Assembly (NCBI GenBank): GCA_000733355.1
Contig: JNVV01000039.1
Location: forward strand, 298,627 to 362,626
Direction of reading: 5' to 3'
Origin: Falciphora oryzae
Lineage: Eukaryota > Ascomycota > Sordariomycetes > Magnaporthales > Magnaporthaceae
Length of the DNA: 64,000 nt
Position numbers and translations under genes: made by a program. Each line of letters starts with the position of its first letter. Position 1 is the first letter of the stretch. Positions 23,817 through 36,407 of the stretch are shown here, one piece after another. The notes beneath the pieces are model-generated. The model made no database searches and was not told the DNA's origin. It saw only the letters and a list, made by a program, of their open reading frames with translations.

Positions 23817-24660
23817 GATTGGCTGATAGGCGGGCCAACTGACAGGCTAGCAAGTTTGGGTGAGGGAGAGAATAGGCCAAGTCCCAAGTGATAGGTAACC
23901 AGAGCCTGCATACCCTCCAATGCACCGCCACCGCCAGTCAGGAGCCACTAGCTTGGCTCGGTCCAAAATGGAGTGCCTCTTTGGGCATGTGTGAAGTCCC
24001 GCCTCGTGTGCGTATGTTTGTTGGTTTTCCAACCCAGTGGCTGAGGGGACAAGATGACGTTATAACCATGGCCCTCTCCCGTCTTCTCCAATCGACAAGA
24101 AATCCCAGGTCTCCAAAAGGGAAAAGAAACGAGTAAATTAAATGAAAACGCCATCCCCGTCTTGTCCACTCCAGAGGAACGGGTGGGAATCCTCCCGAAT
24201 CACTTCCGCCCATCAGAGTCATACACAGCCCAGCCGTTTGCGATACAATAAAAAAAAAAAAAAAGGCAAATAAAATGGGTGGGGTGACACAAGAAACATG
24301 CCCCAGACCAAACGGCTGGAGCTAGGTAAGGAAGACAAGCAGAAGAACACACTCCCACCCACGTCGATCGAGATTACAAAAAGTGCGGCCTGCCTGCCAG
24401 GCGACAGACAAGATTGGTACAGACTCACGGCAAGGTGCCTGCTCCGCTTTAACATCGTAAATGCTTTTTCTTTCCCACCATCAGCCGACTCATGATAGCC
24501 AACAAGAGAATACAACAGGCCGACCGGCCGGTGAAATAGTAAAGGGGGTAAACAAAAGGAGGCAACTGTCGAGGTATATAAGACATGGAGGCAAGAGTGG
24601 GAGTAAGGCAGCCATAATAGCCAAACAAGCTTCGCTTCAGCAGAAAGTAAACGTGAAATG

Positions 24661-24694
24661 ATGTGTATGTGTATGTGTACGTGCATGTGTGTGT
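24661..24694. repeat. GT-rich microsatellite
   Basis: Alternating GTGTAT and GTGTGT units, about 60 bp past the adenylate cyclase stop and probably within its 3' UTR. Confidence 0.8.
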
Positions 24695-24754
24695 GGTATG
24701 GCAGTGTGTGGGTATAGGGTCGGCAGGCAAAATGCATCATGCGGATCGTTACGC

Positions 24755-27700
24755 TTAGGCATTGCTGCCGCCAGCGCCTCCTCCAAGCTCGCCGTAGAGG
24801 GCCTTGTACTGTTGGAGTTCTGCAAGCTGCTTGGCAACGCTCGATAGCACATCGGATATGGGCCCGCGAAGGTCTTCGAGCTGAGAGATCGGCCCGTTGC
24901 CCATGGCAAGATGTCTGATGCTGAGGGTGGAAACGCAGGTCTGTGTAGCGCATCTAAGTTAGTAACGCTCGACACGGGGAACCTTGACTGCATAGGACCG
25001 AAAAAGGGACTCACCTCGATGCGGCTGATTTGGTGTTCCATAAATGTCACCACAAAGCTCTCCGTGACCTCGCCGCCCCTCTGCTTCATCCTCTCCATCA
25101 GGAGCGTCTCGGGTGGCTGCAGGCCCCTGCCGCCCACGTACTCGAGGCTGCTGCAGAGCATCTCCAGCCGCAGGCTCACCTTCCAGAGGTCCCATATCGC
25201 CTGGGGGTCGAAAGCCAGTTCCGAGCCGGGGCTCAGCACCGCCGGCTTGTTGGGCCCGTCTCCTGTGGCAGCCGGTCCCGCCGTCGTCGCCGTCTGCTGC
25301 CGGTCGAACGCCTGGTGCGTGTCGATGCGGCCTGCCAGCGCGTGCGGATACAGCGAGTAGATCGTTTCGGGGTTCTCGAGACCCTTGAGCTTGCGCTCGC
25401 CCATCTCCTTGACCTCGAACCCCTGGCTGCTAAGAGACCGCAGCTCCTTGCGGATCGCGTGCGCAAACGTGTCGTCGTCGAACCCGCTGCCCTCGGAGCC
25501 CCTCCCATGCCCACCAGCGTCGTCGGCGGTGTTCCCGCCCCCACCGCCAGGCGCCTCTTGGTACGTCTCCAGGCACCTCTGAATCTCGGATATAAAGTCG
25601 GACGACACGGTGATCTGACCGCCGTCGGCCACGGCCGAGATACGGGACGCCTTGTTCACCATAGGACCGTAGTAGTCCATTCGCCGCGTAATGGGGTCAG
25701 GCTCGCACAGCGGCTCGCCCCAATGGATGCCCATGCGCACCGAAAGGCCCTTGAAGATGAGGTTGTTGTCCTTGTCCACAATCGGCTGGCACGAGACCGA
25801 GTTGATGATCTCGGATGGCCAGTTGACCTCGAGCAGTTGCATCTGCACGGCGAAGCACCAGAGCAGTGCAGACGTCGCCGTCGGGAACGACACCATAAAG
25901 GCGTCGCCTTCCGTCTTGACCTCGAACCCGCCGATCCGCCGCAGCTGCCGCCGCATCATCTCGTTGTGCAGCCGGATCGACGACCGCATGGCCTGCGGGT
26001 ACGTTTCCCACAGGTTTGTCGAGTTCTTGATGTCGGTAAACACGATGGCGATCATGCCCGTCGGCGCTGAGATCTCCGTCTCGAGCCGCTGCAGAGTCGA
26101 GTCCATGACCTCGCCGCCCTTGGCCTTGCGCCCACGCCGCGGCGGGAACATGTACGCGTCGTTGGGTATGCCCGACGGGTAAAGCGACATGCTCTGGCCC
26201 CTGTGCAGCCGCGATCGCTCGTTCCTCCGCTTCAGGTCGGCGATGCTGATCATCATGATCATGATCTTGTTGGTGCTGCCGTATGCTATGGCCAGGTCGC
26301 GCAACTTCTGCGCCGCCCTCATAAGGTCTTCGCGCTCCTGCCGGGCAATGTCCACTACCAACTCCGGCGCCAGGTGCTCCCATAGCTCCCGCGTCGCAAG
26401 CAGGATCATGTCGTCCTGCTCCCTGACTGTGACGTGGCTGACATGCGGCGCCGCCTGGACAGCGGGCATCAGGTCTGCGTAGCCGAAAGCCCTCGAGACC
26501 TCGAGCAGGTCGTTGAGCTTCCCGTTGCGCGAGACCCATCCTCCGGCTTCCCTGATCCTGGACCGCTCCGTCGGCTCTGCCGGGTCGTGCTTCCGAGTCA
26601 GCATCTTGTGCGTGCCGTCCGACTGGATCATCATGGCCTGTGCGTCTCCAACGTTGGCGACGTAGAGCTCTTGCCCTTGCAGATATGCCACGGTTGCGAC
26701 GCCGCCAGAGTTGAGGTCCTCCTTGTTCAGGACAATGTGTGCCGACGAACTACGAGGCGCCATCGAGGGCCTATCCTCGCTATTCTGGGTCGCGATCGTC
26801 ACTAGTTCCTTGTTGAGCGAAAGGAAGGCCCGGCGCAGCGCGTCTTCGGGGGTGTCGTTGGGCCGCTTCTCGACGAGATCCTTCAACTCCTGGCCCAGAA
26901 TATGGCCAAAGTTCTCGTGGAGGTACTTGGCTATCTTAGAGCCGCCACTGGAGAGAGCCTGACCGTCAAACAACCCGAGTAGAGTCTCGGTGTCCGACGC
27001 ATTGAACCTTGGTACCACGAGGTCAATGGTAGAAAGATGCTCGTTCCTCCCCAGCGTATCGGCCATGGCGTAGGGGAGGTATCCGGCCAGCGAGCCCGAC
27101 GTTCGCACACGGCGATCTTCGCTCTGGTCAGGGATACTCGGCTGTGTGAGTGTGACATCCATGAGACCCAGCACCCTGAGGTTCAGGAGCCGACTGAAAT
27201 CCGTGTACTGCTCCCTGTTTGCCGCGCTGTTGCTATATGCCGTCTGCTTGATCTCTAGCCTCCTGTTTCCAGACAAGTTCAGATACCTCAGGTTCGGGTT
27301 GAGGTTCCAGTTCCAGTCGTAAGGCACGTTCGAGATGTTGTATTTGAGGTAGTTGCTGCCGCAGTCGAGGACCGCCAGCTTCTTGGCCCTCGAGATGTCT
27401 GCGGGCAGGTTGGTGAACTTGTTGCTGTTGATGTGAAGAACCTGCAGCAAGCTGTACTCTTCCAGGTCGTCCACCGGTAGCGTCGTGAGCTCGTTTCCGG
27501 ACAGGTACAGCTCAGCCAGCTGCGGCCAGCTTTTTATGCATCTCTGGGGCATATCGCTGATCTGGTTGTAGGACAGGTTGAGCACGCGGAGCTCGCCCAG
27601 AAGTATGATCTGGTCGAAGACGTCGTCGTCCAGCTGGTTGTCAGCGACGAGCAGGTTTCGGAGCGAGCCGGAGAACGTGTTAGTAATGCGCGCCGACAGG

Positions 27701-30700
27701 CCCGAGTCCTTTCTCGCAGTAGGCATTTGGGCCATGGTGGTCGAGCTCGAGTTAGCACTCCTAGAAACAACCGAGGTCTTCCTGCCTCCCTTGCCATAGA
27801 CCGAAACAACGGAGCTCTTGCGATCGGGTCCCCCAGGCACCGGTGACGGCCCCACGCTAAGGAGCGTACTTGCCGACGGTGTCTGACTGGGTCTCCGCGA
27901 GCCGTCTAGGTCCATGTCCTCCATGCTCGGCTTGGCCGACAGGTTACCGCTCAGCCCCGGCTTCCCGTTCAGATCGGGAGGCGCCTGCGGGGCTCGCGAT
28001 GCGGGCTTGGGGAAGTCTGTCATGACGTTGGAGGAGGCATTGAGCGTCTCCAACTTGTTTGCCCACCAAATCTCCATGGGTAGCTTCTTCAGGTTATTGC
28101 CCCGGACATCGAGGAATTTAAGTTCCTGCAGACACCCCGTCTCTGGCGGGAGCTCAGCAAGAGCGTTGTGTGCGATGCTGAAGTGCTCCAGACGGCGTAG
28201 CCTCCCGATTTGGCCCGGCAAGGAGACGAAATGGTTCCGGTCTAGGACCAGCCTCTCGAGGTTGATCATATAGTTAAACGAGTCGGCGATGCTGGCGAGC
28301 TTCGCATTAGACAGGTTGAGTAGTTTAAGCGTCGGCACCATCGCAGTCAGCTCAAAGCGGGTGATGGGGTTGTCCTTGAGCTTCAGACTCCTGATCCTGT
28401 CAAAAGAGCCGACGAACTGGGAAATGGCGTTGTGGTCGGCCGTGAGGATCTCGAGCTTGGGGAGCTGCGAAAGGACGTCGATACCGGATATCGCATTGTA
28501 CTTGATGTCCAGCTCCCGGAGGCTCTCGAGCCGGTTGAAGGCCTCGGGTAGTGTTCCGCTCAGTCTGTTGTTGGTGATGACAAACTTCTCGAGATTCCTC
28601 AAATTCTCGATGCAGGCCGGGAAAGTCCCAATCAGGTTGAAGCTGAGGTCGAGATCCACCAAACTCTCGAGGTCGCACAGGAACGAGGGGAACTTCTCGA
28701 GGAAGTTGGATGAGACGTTGAGCGTCCGGAGGGATCTGTAGGCTCCAAAGTATGGAGGTAGGTGCTTGAGCCTGTTGTTCGCCAGGTTGAGCTTCAACAG
28801 CCCGGTAAGGTTGTTCAGCTCAGCATGATCCAGGTGCTCTACCCGGTTGTTCGACACGTCAAGATACGTAAGCTTGCTCGCGCGCCCGAGGCTGGCCGGG
28901 AGCTTCCTGGCCTCGTTGTTAACGAACTTGATGTCGCGCAGGCTCTGGCAAGATTGGATAAAGTCTCGGGGAAGGTCCAGTGACAAGTTTTTGGACAGGT
29001 TGAGCGAAATGATGTCGGATACCTTGGAGTAAAGGTATATAGGGATCCGGATGATGTTGCGCCCGGACAGATCGACGTGAGTGAACTTCTGATTGCGACC
29101 CCCAAGGCCAAGGTCCTGGGTCCGCGCCTGCTGCTCGAGCTCCCTCGACGACATGAAAAGAAAGCGGCAGAGGTAACTATTGTCCTCGCGCCCGATATCC
29201 TCGAGCTTGTCTCGCTCCTCGTAGCCGACCTGCTGCAGCAGCCGCTTCTGCAGAAGCAGCGGCCGCTCCACCGAACCCAGAACGCGGACGAGGTCGTGCT
29301 TTTTCAGCGCGATGTGGTACTCCAGGCCCCCAGTGACGTATGACTTCTTAGACAGCTGGTTAACAAGGTCCTGGACCGACGAGTCGATAGGCATCTGCAT
29401 AGTCGCAAAGGTCCCGTCCGACTTGAAGACGCGGATACAGTATGCGGTCATCTTCTCCTCTGGTTTTGGCGGGCTCCCTATGTCGTCGCTATCGGGGAAG
29501 TGGTGCGCAGTCTCATCAGCGGAGCGCTTGACGGCCCAGCTGTCCGGCGCATCCCACACGCCGTTGCGGCCGTTCTTGTGAATGGACGCCTGCAGCCTCT
29601 CGCCCTTGATCGTCTGGACGAAGTCGGCATCCATCGGGGTCAGTGGCAGCGGTCTGCTCAGAATACCGTCCATGTCGTTGAGGTTCGTATCGAGGTGGAA
29701 CACGGTGCCTGCGCCGCCCGGTCCTTCCTGTCGGTCGGTCGGCCCGATGGCATCGTCGCGTTCGTCGTACCGGTTGGAGCGCCCCTTCTTCGCGAACGGG
29801 GACTTGAAGGTTGCGTGGCGGGGATAGCCCGGCTTCCCTTGGCCGTAGATCGGCGACTCGTTGAGCGGCGTCTCGGGGAGCTGACCAGTCCATTCTGGGG
29901 GGATGTTAGTGATGCCCTCTGGCCTGCCAGCGAACTCCTGGCGCGAAGGCCTCCTTGTGAGAGATGTTGTCGAGGGCGACATCTTCTTGAGCGAGCCCGC
30001 GTCATCCTTCTCTTTGCTCCTCTTGAGGCGCCCAAATATGCTCTTCTTAGGCTGGCCGGGCGGCGAGGTCTGGCCGTCGTAGCCACTTTTTGAGGTTGCA
30101 AAGTAGCCGGTGGTGCTGTGGCCACTGGGCGCCGGGCTCTGGGCCCGCGACCTGGACGAGGCCATCGTCGTCGATCCGCTGCGGTCCTTGTAGGCAGGAA
30201 TGGCAGAGTCCTCTCGACTTATGGTGGGGCGCAATGCCCTTGAGTCTTCATTGCTCTTGTTGTGTCTGTGATGGCCGTGAAGGTGCACGATTGAATGGCC
30301 AGAACGAGCCGACGACGAGGTTTTGGGTGGGGCCTGAGACGAATCGCCCGTCACATAACGTTCGCGATCAGGACCAGACAGGATATCCCGGACAGGGGCT
30401 TCACCGTATTTTGCGATGTCCTGCGCGAGTCAGAATAATTCGACATTGTCTGCTTCTTGGCAGCCGTAGAACGACAAGCAAGCGAGGCGGAAGTGGACAT
30501 GTGTGTCCGGTGTAGGCAAGCAAAGGACAAAGCATAAGGGACCGGCAGATTAAATCGCAAGGAGCGGAGCCCACGCATGGGGGGCTATAGTCAAAGCGGG
30601 ATAGGCATGGAAGGGGAAAGGATATATTGGGGGGAATGGGTGACGCACATCGGCTTCTTGGTATAGAAATGGCACCACCTCGGGTGCAGGCACTGGTGTT

Positions 30701-32034
30701 CGTGGTCGTGACGACGAAGGGGACGCGTCCCTGGTGTGGTCGGTAGCGTTGGAGTAATTTCGATCGCGGTGCGGTCGGCTGTACGAATGGGAGCGGTCCT
30801 TCCCCGGCAAGGACGAGGCGTGCGGGAGGCTCGTCTCGGAGGAGTCTCGACCAGGAAACTCTTCCCCGAAGAAGCCCTGCAGCTTGCGGAAGCCGCCCCG
30901 GTTTCCGCTGGCCTTGGAGCCCTGACTGCTAGCGGTGGTGGTGATGCTCGCGACCGAAGGGCGGCGCTCGTCGTTGAAGTAGGATCCGTCGAGCCCGTCT
31001 GCGCCGGGGCCAGAGGGTTGCGAGATGGAGGGACGGCCGGGCGGACGGAAGCCGGGCGACAGCTGGGACGCGACCGACAGGTTATCGCTCGAGTCGTTGT
31101 AGAAGGTGGTCTGGAGGGCGATGGCGCCAGGGCCACCGCCCGGGTTGGCGCCGTTGGACGACATCCACGGGGCGATCTGGCTCGCGCCCTGGCCGGCAGA
31201 GAGCGGCGGGTTGTGCTGGATCTGGGGGGCGCGAGAGCCCCCAGGGTCGAGCACGGCCAGATCCCTGCGGTAGTTGGCGAAGTCGCTCATTCGGTGCTCG
31301 CGGAAGGAGGAGGCATTGGAGGCGGTCGAGGACGGCGACAGAGCAAGGCGCGTTCCGGTCGAGGTCGGGGACACTTGGGATTCTTCTTTGGACGGAGTTC
31401 TGAGCCGGCAGAAAAACGCGGGTTCGACAACGGCCGGTCAGCTCGCCCCGGATCCAAAAGCAATATCAAATTGGGGGTCCGGGTATAACTGCAGAGCCGC
31501 GACGCGGCGAGGGTTGCATGCAGCGATGGGTCGCCCGGCGTCTAGCAGAAGCGGCGCATTGGGGAAGGGAGCAGGGAGGAGCAGTATGCTGTGGCCGTTG
31601 AGGACATTTCCGTCTCCACAGCAAAGAGCAAGGTTCAAGGACACGAGGTGGCGCTCGCTCCAGGGCTGGACGGGGCTGCCGAAGCACGGGGTAGGAGGCA
31701 AAGAAAAAAAAAAATGAGAGCATGGGAGAGACGATGGGGCCCAAAACTTGGACAATCGGCAAACACAGCATCCAAGACGGGGCGGAAGGCAAAAAAAGAA
31801 ACGACGACAACGGACAAGGCCGCAGGCAACTCACCGGCTGGGGTCGGGGCCGTCGTCGGTCTTTAGGCGCGCCGGGGCCACCCGTCTCGAGCTAGTAGTG
31901 TGGGAGTCGGAGTGGCCATCGCCAGCGGCGGCGGGAGTGGAGGGCAAGGGTTTGATGGTGGCCGTGGACCGCGCGCTGTCGGTGGAGGTGCTCGTCAGGG
32001 AGCTGAACCGGGACAGGGCGTCATTCCTGGTCAT
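24755..32034 (-). CDS. cr-1: adenylate cyclase, fungal LRR type
   Basis: Four exons, 32034-31835, 31399-30649, 30420-25015 and 24940-24755, join in frame to 2180 residues. The N-terminal 600 or so residues are Ser/Pro-rich and disordered. A Ras-associating domain starts near 641 (TAYCIRVFKSDGTFATMQM). A long LRR array covers about 770-1370. A PP2C-like domain follows (about 1430-1750). The class III cyclase domain begins near 1770 with AIVFTDIKNSTNLW, whose Asp near 1780 is a metal ligand; EGDAFMVSF carries the second acidic site, and YYGPMVNKASRI supplies the Asn/Arg pair. The last 62 codons form a helical tail, the region where yeast Cyr1 binds CAP/Srv2. It makes cAMP for the PKA pathway under Ras and Galpha control. 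The first ATG with a good donor was chosen; an upstream GTG was rejected. Confidence 0.95.
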
Positions 32035-33670
32035 TGTCACCAGGCACGGGCCGCGATGGACAAATCCATGGGCGTCGGATCCAGAGAAGGCGGCAGGTTC
32101 AAGCTCGGGTCATTGCTTGGAGGGCAGGAGCGAAGGCACGGCGCGCAGGCAAAAGAGGCGACACGCAGGTAATGAGGGCTGCCCTGGGCTGGGCTGAGCG
32201 TGGGACCAGACGAGGCTCGATCTGTCGGCGTTTCGGGAGGGAGGGCAGGGTTGGGTCGATGGCCTGGCGGGCGACGTGGGTGGTGGTCAATTCAATTGAG
32301 ACCGACAGACGGTGAGCAGCGCTGCTCGGCGCCTGCACGACGTAGTGGCGGCGGCGCTAGGTGGTTTCTGGCAGCATCTGGGTGGGATGAATCGAGCGCG
32401 CAGTTTGGCGGCGGGGGGCCCTAGGCACAGCGCACAGCCGCAGCGACCGCCGGTTGCAGCTGCCCCCGTGAATGTCGCCCTCGCGCGGCCATTGGACAGT
32501 CGGATGCTGCAGGGATGTTGGCTTTGTTCTTGCCGGGACTCTTTTTCCCAACTTTTTCTTCTTTCTTTCTTGTGCTACCTAGAGCCGTCTCTCTTTATAC
32601 TTCTACTGTCTGTATTTCGTCTGGTTGTTCTTTTTTTTTCCCACTCGTTTTTATCGTGATTATTCCCCTCCTCTCCGTTACCTGCGTCAAGGGGTTCTGT
32701 CCTCTTCCCACTCCTTACAGGTTTCGAGTGCAAGTGGCGCAGACCCTGATACACGAACTTATTCGTCACCTCCCCGATCAAGTGCAAAGTCCGGCGGCAT
32801 GGGCAGATGCGCTACTCTCGATGCCTCAAGCCATGGGCATACACCGGCCGCTGGGGGCAACCACAAACAAAGCCTTGGAGCTGCTCCTGCCTACGCGGAG
32901 GTTTGGAGTAGGTCGGTCGCAATAAACTGGGCAGTTCTCAGGTTGGCGGGCATAAACATGACGGCGCACGACACGTTGGTTGGTTCGGTCTACCGGCTGA
33001 CCAGGGTTGTCCGGAAGCTGTGCGACGGTCGAAGCCAGACGCTACGTGGTAGCCAACTTGGCTTTCATGATCGCCGGTATCATTTGCTCGCTGACGCGGT
33101 CTGGGTACATTTGGTACACTGGGCGATGCAGCACCCCCACCACGACGCCTCGTCCATCTCGTTCCCTTCGTCGTTCAAGTCGTACCCTTTTGAAGATCCT
33201 GCCCGCGTGACGGGTCTGTGGAACTATTGCCTTTTAGACATGGTAAATTGGCCCGGGTTGTTGGGCAGTTGGTCTGGGTACGGCAAGCCGCCGAGGGAGA
33301 CACTAGGAAATCGACGGATGGCGCAAGGACGGTGCCATTGTCTGCCCGGGTTGGGGGGCAGACAATATCGACAATAGCTGCTTGGCGGAGATAACCTCCG
33401 CAAGTGATATCCGATATCTCAACATCGGGGAGTACTTGATTCCCAGCCAACCCGAGAAGGGCTACGTTGGACATCGTGTCATCAAGCAAGCGCCCGCGAC
33501 TACCCATGCTTTGACATGACATGACCGCGAGTCCGCAGCCAGACAGAAGCGTCCGCGTCCAACACGTGCCAGAGCCCAGATGCTGGAGATGAACATCGAG
33601 AGGTCTTGAAATGGCTAATCCTACCTATCTCATTCCACCGGTCTCGCAATATCTAGGCCTAAGGGGGGAT

Positions 33671-33716
33671 GCCTATCTCGGTACCAAGGGAATCGCGGAT
33701 AATTGCCGAGATAGGC
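33671..33716. repeat. perfect inverted repeat (11-bp arms)
   Basis: GCCTATCTCGG at 33671-33681 is followed 24 bases later by its exact complement CCGAGATAGGC at 33706-33716. No pyrimidine tail suggests a bacterial-type terminator; function unknown. Confidence 0.7.
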
Positions 33717-34636
33717 GGGGACACTCCCAACACATTTTGGCCGACGATGGACGCGTACTCTCAGCTAGGTGTGCAGGAAACACGAGATGCTACATACGAA
33801 AATCTTTACCTGGCCTCGTGTTGCCCTTGACAATTGATGTCACGACGCGCACAGCTCGGGGGCGCCGAGCCACCAGACCCAGAGACGCTCCTACAAAAGA
33901 AAACGAAGCTTTTCAATTGAGCCGGCCAGGCCGTCCAAAACATAAGGCGGAGTGGCCGGGGTCCCTTCTCCCGAAGCCCAGCTCAAGTGTTTCTAATGCA
34001 CGGGCCCGGCCAGAGCGACGGCGCGCGCCCGTAACGTACCCCAGCTTTTCAGGGGATGGGACCCGCGTCCAAGAGTCTGTTCAGCCTGCGATCTGTGCAT
34101 CCACCCTCTTTTGCGCACCGGGAGGTGGGGGCCCATCCAAGGCCGAATGTATCCGCCACATCAGACTGACGGATCGAGGTGGTCTGTGAGCCGCGACGTG
34201 ACATGCATCCGTCCGTCCATTGGCCTGTCCCAGGCCAAGGGGTCTCGTCGGCAGTCCTGGTGTTTGTAGTCCAGAACGTGCTTCCTGTTCCACACGGCAG
34301 AATTACTCAAGCATGACAGTGAGAGCATGAGGGAATGGATCGAGCCAATAAATGCTTGGCGTCCAATGTCCATAGTTCGTTGGTATTTCTTGGCGCTGAC
34401 CATTGCGTCCGACCATTTGCCGGGAGAGCTCGCACATCGAGGCAGATACCACCGATGCTTCTTCGACCTCGAAAGGAACCAGAGCTTTCGAGATTGGAGC
34501 CCCCATCCTGTTATCTCTCTCAGCTGGACGCCACTTTCATCACCTGCTTGGCCGATGTTGGCGCTCGGTCAACCAAATGGGAAGGAAGTGGACATGATGA
34601 TGTGGGGGCCAATCGGGTGGACGAGGACGAAGATCG

Positions 34637-34652
34637 AAAAAAAAAAAAAAAA
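34637..34652. repeat. poly-A tract (A16)
   Basis: Uninterrupted homopolymer in gene-free DNA, 445 bp left of the MITE. Confidence 0.85.
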
Positions 34653-35098
34653 GAAAGGAGAAGGAATGCGGGAATAATAGATACAAGTCCATACAGGCCT
34701 TGCGTTTGCAGGCATGCAGGTGATGGGTATGGGCATCATCAATGTTGGACCATCACATCGGCTGGTGTGACACGGCATCCGTCACATCCCGCACCGCCGC
34801 CATCCCTTCGGAGCCACGTTTTGATATGTCCATGCTCCTCCTCTCCTTTGTCCCAGTGCCCAAGGCGTCGCTAGGGCGCGGTCTCGGTCTCGCGGACCGT
34901 AATCGACGAACCAACCCAACAGCGGAAGCACTGATTAGCGGCCGGCAATGACATCGGGGGAATGCGGGAGGGCCCATGTTTAATAATAATGTCACAATAT
35001 AAACAAAATCCCGCCCAAAAAAGGGGTCCAAGGCGGCGCAATGTGTGTTTCGTCCGCAGGGTTGGGAAATTTGGTCTCTCGTTACAGTCCGCTCGGTA

Positions 35099-35460
35099 CT
35101 TGCGCGGGTTAAAAGCACCCGCGCTGAAACGGCCCTCCGGGGTTCAGCGCGGCCGGGCAATCTGTTTACTGGGCAATTCGCCTGCAAACAAATGTAGCCC
35201 CGAATGCGGTTAGTTAGTCCGAAAAAGGCATTTTTATGGGTCGAAAATTAATTCAGCCAATGCATTACGATTCCTCAGCTTGCACTCCATCTGCCCCAGT
35301 TTGCCTACAAATTGAGCCAATCAAAGCGGGCGGGTTTAAACTATACCGTTTTGGGGGCTACATTTTTTTTGTTAGCGATTCGTGTAGGAGGAACATGTCA
35401 CTAAAAAACGACGGATTGCCCGACCGCCGTTTCAGCGCGGGTGCTTTCAACCCGCGCAAG
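35099..35460. mobile_element. 362-bp MITE with TA target-site duplication
   Basis: The left end CTTGCGCGGGTTAAAAGCAC and the right end, read on the other strand, CTTGCGCGGGTTGAAAGCAC match at 34 of the first 35 bases. TA stands directly outside both ends (35097-35098 and 35461-35462), the duplication made by Tc1/mariner-type and related insertions. Patchy similarity continues inward to about 130 bp (GGGCAATC, AATGTAGCCCC), with a roughly 17-base insert in the left arm that forms a GCGCTGAA/TTCAGCGC hairpin. The core is AT-rich and encodes no transposase, so the element is non-autonomous. The superfamily is inferred from the TA duplication and is not certain. Both arms are well preserved, which suggests a fairly recent insertion. 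Confidence 0.85.
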
Positions 35461-35674
35461 TAGTCATGTCCCAATCGCTGGCCGAGTTTTGAGGAATAGC
35501 GTTACACGGATTGATGAGCCGTCATCTCAACCCACCCAACTACTAGCAGTTCCCCGCCTTCGGGAGGCCGTGCAGCATCAAGAGGGAACAATCATCAATA
35601 AACTGATGACAAGTCTCCAGAACGAAGAGACGATAGAAAGCTTGTTTATGTGATAAATTTAAATTTAAATTTTC

Positions 35675-35675
35675 T

Positions 35676-35709
<34 letters not shown>
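35675..35709. repeat. T8-A27 homopolymer junction
   Basis: Eight T directly followed by 27 A, preceded by AAATTTAAATTTAAATTTT. It can fold on itself and is the longest A tract in the window. Confidence 0.9.
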
Positions 35710-36407
35710 CCGGAGAGAGAGAAAATAATGATGGAAATAATACATAGAACCGATCAATAAAAACAAAAGAGGAAAAATAAGGACGGAACGTATAGACTCT
35801 GAGTAGATCACGCCGCTGAAACAAACCTTGCCCCCCTCGCCCATCCATGCAAGCCCACAGAGAGAGAAGGGGAGAGTGCTGCAAGTGTCTCCTGCAAAGA
35901 ATATGGTTTCTTCCCACGTGTGGGGCATGCATCTGAAAAGACAACAACAAATTTCTGCACCTGCAGTTCGGGCGAGGAAAGGGGCCCCTGTCCGTGGGCT
36001 GAGCAGGACTGGGCCCAGACTCTAGACGTCGGCCGAACGGCCAGAGTTGCGTGTTGTTTAGCTTGTCAAGGCGCTGGTAAACCATCACATAGAGTTCAGG
36101 GTCTGTCACGCAAAGCTACTCGAATCAGTAGGTAGGTAGAGATGTTTGTAGTAGCCCTTGTGTCTCGCTGGCAGCCTTCGACAGTGTGTATCGCCCCCTA
36201 CCTAGGAAGCCAGAGCATTGTTTAGGTTTATGGTGGTGTGGAAGGACAGGAGAATGTCCAAAAGAAAAAGGGCAACCGCTCATCCCTCCGCACATAAGCC
36301 CCCGGGGAAACAAATAGAGAAAGTAAAACAACACTATGCTACGTAGACGATCAAACGCTGTTGCCAGTAGTATCGAGTCCCGCCTCGCCCATCCATCTTC
36401 GCTTGGT

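Larger units (their letters stand above)
22590..24754. other. intergenic, no gene seen
   Basis: Lies upstream of the DUF3602 gene and downstream of adenylate cyclase. Contains a GGTA-type microsatellite (about 23776-23816), A15 at 24250-24264 and a GT-rich microsatellite (24661-24694) just past the cyclase stop. No coding evidence. Confidence 0.45.
32035..36407. other. 4.4-kb gene-free interval with MITE
   Basis: Upstream of adenylate cyclase and downstream of RTC4. Holds the 362-bp MITE (35099-35460), a perfect 11-bp inverted repeat (33671-33681/33706-33716), A16 at 34637-34652 and a T8-A27 junction at 35675-35709. The cyclase promoter and any long 5' leader must lie at the left end. No coding ORF supported. 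Confidence 0.5.

Noticed and set aside
30355..31374. Treating the two N-terminal adenylate cyclase ORFs as separate genes.
   Set aside because: GT-AG introns with matching phase join 31835 to 31399 and 30649 to 30420, giving a continuous protein.
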